Positions 8,221 to 15,752 of a DNA stretch of 64,000 nt are shown one piece after another. A program made the position numbers and the translations under genes. The DNA lies in assembly GCA_034436555.1 (NCBI GenBank), contig DAOTUU010000023.1, positions 1-64,000 on the forward strand, read 5' to 3'. The notes under the pieces are model-generated. The model did not search any database, was not told the DNA's origin, and was given only the letters and a program-made list of their open reading frames with translations. The stretch's first letter is position 1. The number at the start of each line of letters is the position of its first letter. The stretch comes from JAFMJV01 sp034436555. GTDB taxonomy: Bacteria > Chloroflexota > Limnocylindria > Limnocylindrales > CSP1-4.

Positions 8221-9588
8221 ATGACCGCCACGCGGACCGACACCGCGGGTTCCGCGGTGTTCCATCGCCGACCGGGCGAGGCGTACCCGGTGTTCGTGCG
8301 CGGCCAGGGCTGCACGCTCTGGGACGACGCCGGTCGGAGGTTCACGGACCTGTCGAGCGGCATGGCCTGGGCGGCCAGCCTGGGCCAGGGACGGGGGGAC
8401 CTGGCCGACGTGCTGGCCCGCCAGGCGGGCACCCTGACCTACCTCCACAACGCCTGGGCGTCCACCGACCGCCAGGAGGAGTACGCCACACGGCTGACCG
8501 GACTGGCGCCGGCGGGCATGGACCGGGTGATGTTCACCTCGGGCGGGTCGGAATCCAACGAGCTGGCCATCCGCCTGGTGCGCCAGTACCAGCTCGCCAT
8601 CGGCCAGCCGCGGCGCTGGAAGGTCGTCTCGCTGGAGCACAGCTACCACGGCGCGTCGGTGGGGGCTCTGTCCCTGACGGGTGCCATCAGCGTCAACGAG
8701 ATGATGACCACCGACTACGACCCGTATCTCATCCGCTTCCCGCGGGTGGCAGCGCCGATCACGTACCGCGGGCCGTTCGCCGACCTGGCGCCGGGTGAGG
8801 CCGCGCGCGCGGCGGCGGCGGCCGTGGAGGCGGGCATCGTCGCAGCGGATCCGGCGACCGTGGCCGCGTTCATCGTGGAGCCGGTGATGGGCAACGGCGC
8901 GATGACCGTGCTGCCGGACGGGTACCTGGCGCTGGTGCGCGACATCTGCGACCGCCATGGTGTGCTGCTCATCGTGGACGAGGTGATGACCGGCGCCGGG
9001 CGCACGGGCACGTTCCTGCGCGTCGAGGCGCTGGGCGTGACGCCCGACCTGGTGATCATGGCGAAGGCCGTCAGCGGCGGGTATGCCCCCTTGGGCGCGG
9101 TCCTGCTCCATGAGCGCGTCACGGGCGCGATCGTCGGGGCAGGCCGGCGGATGGACCACGTCCATACCCACAGCGGCCACCCGGTGTCGTGTGCGGTGGG
9201 CCTCGCGGTGCTGGACATCCTGGAGCGCGAGGGGCTCGTGGCGCAGGCGGCCGCACGCGGGGCGTTCGCGCGGGCCGAGCTGGAGCGACAGCTCGGCGAC
9301 CATCCGTTCGTGGGGGAGGTCCGGGGCGTGGGCCTGGCGATGGCCGTGGAGTACGTGGCCGATCGCGCCACCCGGCGAGCGTTCCCGGCCGCATCGGACG
9401 TCGCCGGCTCCGTCTGGCGGGGCATGCTGGAGCGCGGCCACATCCTGCCCTCGCGGCGCTACCAGGACAGCGAGGTCATCGGGGACTACTCGCTGTTCGC
9501 ACCCGCGTTCGTGATCTCCGAGGCCGAGATCCGCGACGGCATCGCGGCGCTCAAGGACACCATCGAGACGGCGTCCGCGCGGTGGTGA
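8221..9588 (+). CDS. class III pyridoxal-phosphate aminotransferase
   Basis: 455 residues, ATG preceded by a strong GGAGG. Family marks are all present: TSGGSESNELAIRLVR (cofactor phosphate binding, about residue 107), HSYHGAS, FIVEPVMGNGAM, LIVDEVMTGAGRTG (Asp 253) and the Schiff-base Lys in VIMAKAVSGGY (K282). The late THSGHPVSCAVGLAVL is typical of omega-amino-acid:pyruvate or related transaminases. The amino donor cannot be fixed from sequence. The aspartate-dehydrogenase-like gene starts inside its stop codon (GTGA), so the two are coupled and may exchange an amino group through aspartate or a similar acid. Confidence 0.9.
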   Translation: MTATRTDTAGSAVFHRRPGEAYPVFVRGQGCTLWDDAGRRFTDLSSGMAWAASLGQGRGDLADVLARQAGTLTYLHNAWASTDRQEEYATRLTGLAPAGMDRVMFTSGGSESNELAIRLVRQYQLAIGQPRRWKVVSLEHSYHGASVGALSLTGAISVNEMMTTDYDPYLIRFPRVAAPITYRGPFADLAPGEAARAAAAAVEAGIVAADPATVAAFIVEPVMGNGAMTVLPDGYLALVRDICDRHGVLLIVDEVMTGAGRTGTFLRVEALGVTPDLVIMAKAVSGGYAPLGAVLLHERVTGAIVGAGRRMDHVHTHSGHPVSCAVGLAVLDILEREGLVAQAAARGAFARAELERQLGDHPFVGEVRGVGLAMAVEYVADRATRRAFPAASDVAGSVWRGMLERGHILPSRRYQDSEVIGDYSLFAPAFVISEAEIRDGIAALKDTIETASARW

Positions 9589-10403
9589 GCGCGGCGACGG
9601 AGCCGGCGTGGCGGGCGGCGCGACGCGCCTGGATCGGGATCATCGGGAACGGGTTCGTGGCACGCGCGCTGGCCGAGCGGATCGCGGCGGACCGGGCGCT
9701 GGGGCTCGACCTCGCGTTCGTCGCCGCGCGCCGTCCCGGACCGGGCCAGCTGGCCCTGGGCGCGATCTCCGGGGCGCTCATCGAGGAGCGTGGCGCGGAC
9801 CTCGTGGTGGAGGCGGCCCATCCGGACATCACGCGCGCGTACGGGCGCGTGATCCTTGGCGCGACGGATTACCTGCCGCTGTCCACGACGGCGCTCGTGG
9901 ACGATGGGCTGCGCACCGACCTTGAGGCGACGTCGTCGGCGGCCGGCACCCGACTGGTCCTGCCACACGGGGCACTCGTGGGCGGTGACTCGCTGCTGGA
10001 GTGGCGGGACCAGTGGGTGGACGTCACGATCACGTTCCGCAAGCACCCGCGGGCGATCGACTTCGCGGCGTCCGGCATCGACCCGGCCGGGGTCACCGAG
10101 CCGACCACCCTGTACGACGGCCCGGTCCGGGGGATCGCGCCACGATTCCCGCGGAACGTGAACACGATGGTCACGTGCGCGCTCACGACGGTGGGGTTGG
10201 ATGCGTGCCGGGGCGTGCTGATCGCCGATCCGTCGCTCGACGTCGCGGTGGCGGAGGTCGTGGCGATCGGTCGGGACGGGTCGCGTCTGGAGACCGTGCG
10301 ACGGCAGCCGGCGGTGGGCGTGAGCGGTACCGAGATGATGGCCTCGCTGCTGCGTTCGATCGGGGTGGCCACGGGGCGGCTGGGACGTCCCGCGCTGGCG
10401 TAG
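9585..10403 (+). CDS. L-aspartate dehydrogenase-like oxidoreductase (NadX/DUF108 family)
   Basis: 272 residues. The N-terminal Rossmann segment has IGIIGNGFVARALAERI. The C-terminal aspartate-dehydrogenase domain shows PHGALVGGDSL (family form S-G-A-x-x-G-x-D), VTITFRKHPRAI, and IAPRFPRNVNTMVTCALTTVG. Known members oxidise L-aspartate to iminoaspartate with NAD(P), either for NAD synthesis or amino-acid turnover. No nadA or nadC lies nearby, so a catabolic partnership with the coupled aminotransferase is more likely. The glycine motif is GNGxxA rather than GxGxxG, so cofactor affinity is uncertain. Confidence 0.75.
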   Translation: MSAATEPAWRAARRAWIGIIGNGFVARALAERIAADRALGLDLAFVAARRPGPGQLALGAISGALIEERGADLVVEAAHPDITRAYGRVILGATDYLPLSTTALVDDGLRTDLEATSSAAGTRLVLPHGALVGGDSLLEWRDQWVDVTITFRKHPRAIDFAASGIDPAGVTEPTTLYDGPVRGIAPRFPRNVNTMVTCALTTVGLDACRGVLIADPSLDVAVAEVVAIGRDGSRLETVRRQPAVGVSGTEMMASLLRSIGVATGRLGRPALA

Positions 10404-10799
10404 ACCAGGCGTAGGCCCGGTCGTCTCGGACGGTGGACTTGGCACGGACAGGGTCCGCCCGCCCGATGCCTCGTGACTCGTCAGGCAGCGACCAGGACGC
10501 TGGTAGGTGCGCCGGCGATGGTGCGGTGCTGCCCTCGGCGGCTGTTGTGAGCGTGGAACGTGGCCCTCGCGAGCGTCGCGGACGCCGTCGCTGCGCCTAC
10601 CACTCGCTGTATCGCTGACTGGTGATTCGCTTGGGTCCGAGTCGTCACCCAGCGAGGCCGCCGTTCTTCGACAAGCGGCACGAGCGTCGACGCACCATCG
10701 CGCCGTGTGGTCGATCGCCGAGCACCCCCGGCGACCCGGGCACCCCCGGCGACCCGGGCACCCCCGGCGACCCGGGCACTCCCGCGTTACGACGTGCCC
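10404..10799. other. intergenic region with no supported gene
   Basis: About 400 bp between the aspartate dehydrogenase stop and the decayed VapC. It holds a GC-rich 18-bp tandem repeat, listed separately. Open frames here translate the repeat as Gly-x-Y collagen-like runs but have no other coding evidence. Confidence 0.5.
10722..10780. repeat. 18-bp tandem repeat, 3.3 copies
   Basis: Unit GCACCCCCGGCGACCCGG at 10722-10739, 10740-10757 and 10758-10775, with a partial fourth copy. Copies are identical, so the expansion is recent or actively homogenised. Confidence 0.9.
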
Positions 10800-11044
10800 G
10801 GCACCCCCGCCACGCCCGCGTGCTCGAGGGCGCCCTGGTCGAAATGGGCGTGTGCGCCGCTCTGCACGCCGCGCTCGGTGATGACCGTGCCATCAGATCA
10901 CGACGGATGATGCCCAGGACCTCGGCGTCGATCAGGTGCGGCGCCGACACCGCGGAGGCATCGCCCATCCTCGTCCGGATGCGTTTCCTGCGTGGCCCGC
11001 CCCGACGCGACCTCATCGACGCACGACGCGTCAACGACCACCAT
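10800..11044 (-). pseudogene. VapC-type PIN toxin, multiply frameshifted
   Basis: Starting at ATG 11044, inside the end of vapB, one frame gives MVVVDASCVDEVASG, the start of a PIN domain with the first acidic residue. The next frame continues RIRTRMGDASAV then SAPHLIDAEVLGIIRRDLM, the central PIN segment with the conserved Glu. A third frame carries DGTVITERGVQSG, which fits the following helix. At least two frameshifts separate these pieces and the C-terminal half with the remaining acidic residues is not found. It should be inactive. Confidence 0.55.
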
Positions 11045-11276
11045 CAGGCCACGGACCACGGATCTCGTCCAAGGCTTCGATGATCTCCTCGCTGGTGATG
11101 GACGAGGAATGCTGACGCGTCCGTTCCAGCCACTCCTTCATGGTCGGACGGGCCGCCAGGAGTTCGGCATGGCGTCGCAGCATGGCCGGAACGCTGACCC
11201 CAGCCTCCGCGGCACGTCGCGCAAGCGCCCGATACACGTCATCGTCGATGTTCCGAATCTGCACCGTCTTGGGCAT
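11031..11276 (-). CDS. VapB/FitA-type antitoxin
   Basis: 81 residues. MPKTVQIRNIDDDVYRALARRAAEAGVSV is a ribbon-helix-helix DNA-binding domain of the FitA/VapB kind (strand, then two helices). The acidic C-terminal tail with WLERT and EEIIEALDEIRGP should wrap the toxin. The toxin gene overlaps its 3' end as usual but is broken, so the antitoxin is now an orphan. ATG at 11276 is the start that begins the RHH strand directly. Confidence 0.75.
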   Translation of the reverse strand: MPKTVQIRNIDDDVYRALARRAAEAGVSVPAMLRRHAELLAARPTMKEWLERTRQHSSSITSEEIIEALDEIRGPWPDGGR

Positions 11277-11344
11277 CGACGCATCGTGATATGCAAGCTG
11301 CATGAGCGGATGCGGGTTCGTGTGATTCAGGCCGGCTGAACGGG

Positions 11345-12319
11345 TCAGGGCGCGTCGTCGCCGCGGTCCAGGTACTGCCGCTCGTCGAGCGAGCCTCCGG
11401 GCGCGTCGAGCCAGCCCGGCTGGAGATGGGTGACCGCGCCCGCCAGACAGGCGAGCCACAGGTGGCCGTCCGCGGTGGGATCGACCCAATGGGCGTTCAC
11501 ATCCAGGGACCGACGTACCGCCCAGGTGCCGCGATCGAGCTCGAACAGGCGTCCACCAAGCGAGTCGTAGGCGATCAGCTCCACGACGTCTCGATACGTC
11601 ACGACCCAGGGCGTCCCGTCGGGTGCGAACGCGATGCACTGCGTGGCCCCCAGGCCGTCCACGGTCCGCAGGTGCTCGCCGGTGGTCGTGAACTGCTGGA
11701 GCCGATGGTTGTGCCGATCGGAGACCCACACGGTGCCGTCGGGCGCGATGGCCACCGAGTGCGGCGTGTCGAACTGGCCCGGCCCGCGACCCTTGGTTCC
11801 CCATGCGCCCAGGTACCTGCCGTCGGGCGCGAACCGCACCACGCGCGCGTTGCCGTAGCCGTCGCTGACGTAGATCGTGCCGTCGTGGCCCACGGCCGTG
11901 TCCGTGGGCATGTCGAAGGTCCGCTCGTCGCAGCCCTTCACCCCTTCCGTGCCCAGGGACAGCAGCAGCCGGCCGTCACGGTCGAACGCGAACACCTGGT
12001 GGCGATCGACGTCCGTGGTCCAGATCCGGCCCTGCCCGTCCAAGCGCAGTCCATGGGGTACCCGGAAGCGGTCGCGGCCCCACGAGCGACGGTAGCGTCC
12101 GTCCCGCCCGAACACGACGATCGGGTCGCCCGCCGGGCCACGGTGGGCCACGTAGACGTCGCCCTGCGCGTCCTCGGCGACCGCGGAGACGCGCCCGAAC
12201 CACCAGCCCTCGGGCATGCCGTCGGCTCCGAACCGGGAGTCGACCCGGACCTTCAGCTGCCGACCCTCGTGGGGGTGCCAGCGCTCGTCGGTGGGGCGGC
12301 CGGTGATGGGCGAGTCCAT
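11345..12319 (-). CDS. NHL-repeat six-bladed propeller protein, peptidyl-amidating-lyase-like
   Basis: 324 residues, ATG with GGAGG 7 nt upstream. Repeated NHL blades are seen: FRVPHGLRLDGQGRIWTTD, FDMPTDTAVGHDGTIYVSDG, FDTPHSVAIAPDGTVWVSDR, and ATQCIAFAPDGTPWVVT. The spacing of His residues (VPHGL, DTPHSV, SDRHNHR, VNAHWVDP) resembles the metal-binding His of the peptidyl-alpha-hydroxyglycine alpha-amidating lyase fold. There is no signal peptide, so a cytoplasmic hydrolase or lyase is likely. The gene stands alone; function unproven. Confidence 0.7.
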   Translation of the reverse strand: MDSPITGRPTDERWHPHEGRQLKVRVDSRFGADGMPEGWWFGRVSAVAEDAQGDVYVAHRGPAGDPIVVFGRDGRYRRSWGRDRFRVPHGLRLDGQGRIWTTDVDRHQVFAFDRDGRLLLSLGTEGVKGCDERTFDMPTDTAVGHDGTIYVSDGYGNARVVRFAPDGRYLGAWGTKGRGPGQFDTPHSVAIAPDGTVWVSDRHNHRLQQFTTTGEHLRTVDGLGATQCIAFAPDGTPWVVTYRDVVELIAYDSLGGRLFELDRGTWAVRRSLDVNAHWVDPTADGHLWLACLAGAVTHLQPGWLDAPGGSLDERQYLDRGDDAP

Positions 12320-12472
12320 CCGAGTCCTCCGGTGGTGGTCCTGCGTTCATGGATCCCGGTGCGAGCGGGTGGCGAGGGTGCGTCGGCCCATGCTGCCACG
12401 TCCAGGGCGCGCCAGACCCGATGGCCGCACCACCAGGTCGGTCGTTCCGGTCAGGCGACCGCCTGTGGTCCG

Positions 12473-12514
12473 CCAGCCGTCTGCCGGGGTCAGCCAGCCG
12501 TCTGCCGGGGTCAG
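12473..12514. repeat. 21-bp tandem duplication just past a gene end
   Basis: CCAGCCGTCTGCCGGGGTCAG occurs twice in tandem, immediately downstream of the thioredoxin-like gene's stop codon (12522, minus strand). Confidence 0.85.
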
Positions 12515-12521
12515 CCCACCA

Positions 12522-13484
12522 TCAGCCCGCTGCGACGGGTGCCGGAGTCGCGGGCGCGCCGAGCGGATGCCAGTCGCTCACGGCGCTCATCGCCGCGCGC
12601 AGCTCGTCCGTGCCCAGGATGCCCGTGAACTTGGCCCGGACGATGCCGTCTCGATCAACCACGAACACCCAGGGCGGCGCCTCCACGCCCCACGCCTGAG
12701 ACCAGGGTGCGAGCGCCGCGGGGCCACCCGGCGGCTCGAGGGAGAGCTGCCCTCCCGCGAACCGCGTCAGCCACGGCTCCGCGTGGATGACCGCCAGGCC
12801 CGGGTATTCGATGAAGATGTCGTGCAGGATGCCCAGCGCGCCGCCACATGCCTCGTTGGGGCGATAGACATACGAGTCCAGCACGAACACGAACGGCTGT
12901 CCGTTGCGCAGCTCGTCGGCCACGCTGTGGACATAGAACGCGGCGACCTGCTCCGGGTCGGATGAGATGGCGTCCGCCAGGTTGAGCACGTCCGCGAGCG
13001 TCGGCGTATCCACGTCCGGTGCAGGCGACCCGAGCGAGGGTGTCGCCCCGTCGGGGGAGACCTCGAACACGGTCGATCCCTCCAGCCGCCGTCCCTGCCA
13101 GTCGATGGCCACCTCCGCGGTCCAGGGCCCGACCTGGTCCAGGTGTGCGCGTGCCACGTACAGCTCGCGCCCGGTGACGGCCCATCGACCCAGGGTGGGC
13201 GTGACCGATGCGCGCACCTCGCCGCCGGGGTCGGTCAGCGTCAGGGAGATCGGGGCGTCCGGACTGACGATCGGGTGGCTGGCCGCGTCGAACAGCTGGA
13301 GGATGAGGTCGTTGTCGCCCGGCCAGTGCTGGGTGGAGATCGGCAGCACCTGGAGCTCCGGGACGGCGGCCACGGCGCCCGACTGGGATGGATCGACGAG
13401 GCCCGGGGATGCCGCGATCAGCCCGCCGAGCGCGAGCAGGAGGGCGGCCACCCGGCGACCCGATGGGTGCTTGGATGGGGGCAT
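12522..13484 (-). CDS. secreted thioredoxin-fold protein of a copper-delivery cluster
   Basis: 320 residues from ATG 13484. N-terminal signal/anchor RRVAALLLALGGLIAASPGLV, then an immunoglobulin-like domain (about residues 50-140, PISLTLTDPGGEV) and a C-terminal thioredoxin-like domain. That domain has FVFVLDSYVYRPNEACGG where the active-site strand should be, but only a single cysteine (EACGG) rather than CxxC, and later APPWVFVVDRDGIVRAKFTG, the usual cis-Pro/strand region. It is probably a redox or copper-handling accessory rather than a standard disulfide reductase. It sits directly downstream of PCuAC and SCO genes. Confidence 0.65.
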   Translation of the reverse strand: MPPSKHPSGRRVAALLLALGGLIAASPGLVDPSQSGAVAAVPELQVLPISTQHWPGDNDLILQLFDAASHPIVSPDAPISLTLTDPGGEVRASVTPTLGRWAVTGRELYVARAHLDQVGPWTAEVAIDWQGRRLEGSTVFEVSPDGATPSLGSPAPDVDTPTLADVLNLADAISSDPEQVAAFYVHSVADELRNGQPFVFVLDSYVYRPNEACGGALGILHDIFIEYPGLAVIHAEPWLTRFAGGQLSLEPPGGPAALAPWSQAWGVEAPPWVFVVDRDGIVRAKFTGILGTDELRAAMSAVSDWHPLGAPATPAPVAAG

Positions 13485-13515
13485 GGTGCGAGGGCCCTGT
13501 GGCCAGGTTCGGTGG

Positions 13516-14088
13516 CTACATCGCGGCCTGAGACGGCGCCGGCGAACCATCGCCGGTGGGCATCATGGAGCCCGATGGCATGGGCGGACCCTCCAGGACC
13601 GGCGCCATGACCTCCACGACGGCCCCGCTCGCGAACGTCAGCGTGAGCGACACGGTCGCACCCGGCTCCAGGGGCGCCACGAGCTCGATGAGCATGATGT
13701 GGAAGGACCCGGGCTTGAGCTCCACGGTGCCGCCCGCCGGGACCGGGATCGCGTCCACGGGCATCATCGTCATCTGGCCCGTGCCGTCATCCCTGGTCTC
13801 GTGGATCTCGACGACGGCCGCGGCGGGGGACGCCACGCTCACGAGCGCGTCGTCGGTCTCCGCGGCGTTGGCGATCACGAGGTAGGCGGCGCCCGCCATC
13901 TGCACCATGGGCGAGGGGCGGGCCCAGGCGCCGCTCACGGTGATCATGCCTGCCGAGGGCTCCATGGAGGGTGCCGCGGCGGGCGATGGGGACTGGGCCA
14001 TGACCGCGCCGGACGTGGCGACCAGGCCGACCGCCGCGAGCACCGCCGCGAGGCGGGCTGCCCGCATGGGGCGCGCTGCTCCGAACAT
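13516..14088 (-). CDS. PCuAC-family periplasmic copper chaperone
   Basis: 190 residues. Signal peptide to about residue 28 (LAAVLAAVGLVATSGAVMAQ). The PCuAC motif is complete: His in VEIHETRDDG, M-x-x-M in GQMTMM, and HxM in GSFHIML, the four Cu(I) ligands. The core begins VSGAWARPSP as usual. The protein ends in a Pro/Ser/Met-rich tail (PPMPSGSMMP) that may bind further copper. ATG 14088 is preceded by AGGGAGAA. Members deliver Cu(I) to the CuA site of cytochrome c oxidase with SCO proteins, and a SCO gene is 14 nt upstream. Confidence 0.9.
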   Translation of the reverse strand: MFGAARPMRAARLAAVLAAVGLVATSGAVMAQSPSPAAAPSMEPSAGMITVSGAWARPSPMVQMAGAAYLVIANAAETDDALVSVASPAAAVVEIHETRDDGTGQMTMMPVDAIPVPAGGTVELKPGSFHIMLIELVAPLEPGATVSLTLTFASGAVVEVMAPVLEGPPMPSGSMMPTGDGSPAPSQAAM

Positions 14089-14102
14089 CTCGTTCTCCCT
14101 TC

Positions 14103-14873
14103 TCACCCCGCGCGCCCGAGCGCGTCGAGGTCGCCGATGATCGCCGCCGCGTGAGTCCCGAACGGGTACGTCAGGAGCAGATTCCCGTCGGCGTCGATGA
14201 GGTACTGGTTGGCGGTGTGAGACATGGCGTAGCCGCTGCGGGACTCCGTATCCACGCGGGCGTAGCGCACGCCGTACTGGTCCGCGGCGTGGCGGATGGC
14301 GAGCGGCGACCCGGTGACGCCCACCAGGCCGTCCGGCAGGTATGCCGTCCATTCGGCCAGGAACTCCGGGGTGTCCCGCTCCGGGTCCACGGTGATGAAC
14401 GCGACCCGCACGTCCGGTCGCGCCTTCATCACCCCGATCAGCTCGCCGAGCGTGGAGGGGCAAACGTCGGGGCAGTGGGTGTAGCCGAAGAACAGCAGCG
14501 TGGGATGTCCCCGCAGGTCGGCCAGCAGGAAGGGCGAGCCGTCGGCGGTGACAAGGTCCACGAACTCCGGCGCGGCACGGACCTCCCCGGCGATGGGCGT
14601 GGGGCCAGGGCGCTCGGTGGCGGTGGCGCCGCCCGGTTCCGGGTGCGTCCCCGAGTGGGCCGCGGTGGTGGCTGGCGTGGCCGTGGCCGTGGGTGCCGAC
14701 GGGACGGCGGTCGACTGGGTGACGGCGGATGACGCCGCGGCGGGCGTGGAGCCGGGCCGCGCGGTCCTGACCGCGTCCGACGAGCACGCCGCGGCGGTCA
14801 GCGTGGCTGACAGGGCCATCACGAGTGCGAGTGCGGATGTCCGGGGCGGGCGAGGCGGTCGCGGTGCGTTCAT
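14103..14873 (-). CDS. SCO1/SenC-family copper metallochaperone, lipoprotein
   Basis: 256 residues. Lipoprotein signal with lipobox AAAC (Cys about residue 29), a long Ala/Thr/Pro linker, then a thioredoxin fold. FFGYTHCPDVCPSTL has the metal-binding CxxxC and SHTANQYLIDADG the partner His, so copper binding should be intact. FITVDPERDTPEFL is the standard SCO stretch. Acts outside the membrane to load CuA of cytochrome oxidase together with PCuAC. ATG 14873 overlaps the stop of a coding-like frame upstream (ATGA). Confidence 0.92.
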   Translation of the reverse strand: MNAPRPPRPPRTSALALVMALSATLTAAACSSDAVRTARPGSTPAAASSAVTQSTAVPSAPTATATPATTAAHSGTHPEPGGATATERPGPTPIAGEVRAAPEFVDLVTADGSPFLLADLRGHPTLLFFGYTHCPDVCPSTLGELIGVMKARPDVRVAFITVDPERDTPEFLAEWTAYLPDGLVGVTGSPLAIRHAADQYGVRYARVDTESRSGYAMSHTANQYLIDADGNLLLTYPFGTHAAAIIGDLDALGRAG

Positions 14874-15180
14874 GACTCCCGTGGCTGCGCCCCCCATCCG
14901 TCGCGCGACGACACCGCGAACGGCTCGGGGATGTGCACCCAGTATCGGTCCTGGGCGCGCCGCGGCCCGAGAGCCAGTTGCACCGTCAGACCCGGGACGT
15001 CTGGTCCTGCCTCGGGGACGATCGTGGCGGCGTCCCGCCGACCGCCCCGTCGCGGAGCGGCCCCGCCTGCCGCGCAGCGCTGCCGGGTCGCCCCCCATGT
15101 GCGCCGCGCATGTGCGCCTGGTGGACCGAGGCGCGGGTGACGGACCAGGCGGTGACCATGGACCAGGCGCCGGCGACCCG
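14870..15180 (-). other. coding-like stretch upstream of the SCO gene, start not found
   Basis: The minus frame ending at 14870 overlaps the SCO start by ATGA, and its last 45 codons are rich in G/C third positions (PDVPGLTVQLALGPRRAQ, then WVHIPEPFAV). That looks like a real protein end, perhaps a short export or cupredoxin-like subunit. No ATG, GTG or TTG precedes it in frame before the phosphatase gene. Either a frameshift hides the start or this is not a gene. Unrecognised. Confidence 0.25.
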
Positions 15181-15702
15181 TCAGTCGGGCATCGGACCCT
15201 GCGACCGCGCACGCGACGCCGCGAACGTGCGGACCGCCGCCAGCTGCTGCTCCGTCTCGATCGATCCGGGTCGGCGCGCCCGGACCTCGGCGATCGCGTC
15301 GTCCGCGGCCCGCCCCTGGGTCGTGAGCCAGGCCGCGATGAGCGTCCCGGTGCGACCGAGGCCGGCACCGCAGTGGACGGCCACGGCCTCGCCGCGCGCC
15401 AGGGCATCGTCGATCGCGGACACGCCGGCCGCGAGCAGGTCCTGGCCGGGCGCCGACAGGTCCGGCACCGGGAGGTGGACGGCGCGCAGGCCTGCCGCCC
15501 GCAGTGACGCGTCGGGCACGGGCCGCTCGTGGAGGTTGACGAGCAGCCGCACGCCGCGCGCGTGGAGGTCGCGCAGGGCCCGATCGCCACGCGGATACCG
15601 GGCAGCACCCACCCGGTCGGGGACGATCCAGGTGAACGCACCGGCTCGGATGCCCAGCCAGATCCGTCCGGCCATCGCGGCGCCGCGCCACCGCCGGATC
15701 AT
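15181..15702 (-). CDS. dual-specificity/tyrosine phosphatase-like protein
   Basis: 173 residues from ATG 15702. The P-loop VAVHCGAGLGRTGTLIA carries the CX5R catalytic motif (Cys and Arg present), and the general-acid loop is probably VPDLSAPG upstream. LLVNLHERPVPDASL is typical of the cyclin-dependent-kinase-inhibitor-3/PTPMT-like bacterial branch. It is cytoplasmic, with no membrane segment. An upstream in-frame ATG at 15756 is possible but adds non-family residues. The substrate may be phosphotyrosine or a phosphoinositide-like molecule; not resolved. Confidence 0.8.
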   Translation of the reverse strand: MIRRWRGAAMAGRIWLGIRAGAFTWIVPDRVGAARYPRGDRALRDLHARGVRLLVNLHERPVPDASLRAAGLRAVHLPVPDLSAPGQDLLAAGVSAIDDALARGEAVAVHCGAGLGRTGTLIAAWLTTQGRAADDAIAEVRARRPGSIETEQQLAAVRTFAASRARSQGPMPD

Positions 15703-15752
15703 GCGGAGGCACCCGGCGGGTGGGTCACCGCGGTCGGGACACCCGCGCTCTG

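Noticed and set aside
10622..11083. Collagen-like Gly-x-Y protein
   Set aside because: The Gly-x-Y run is only the translation of an 18-bp tandem repeat; the rest of the frame has no coding character and overlaps vapB.
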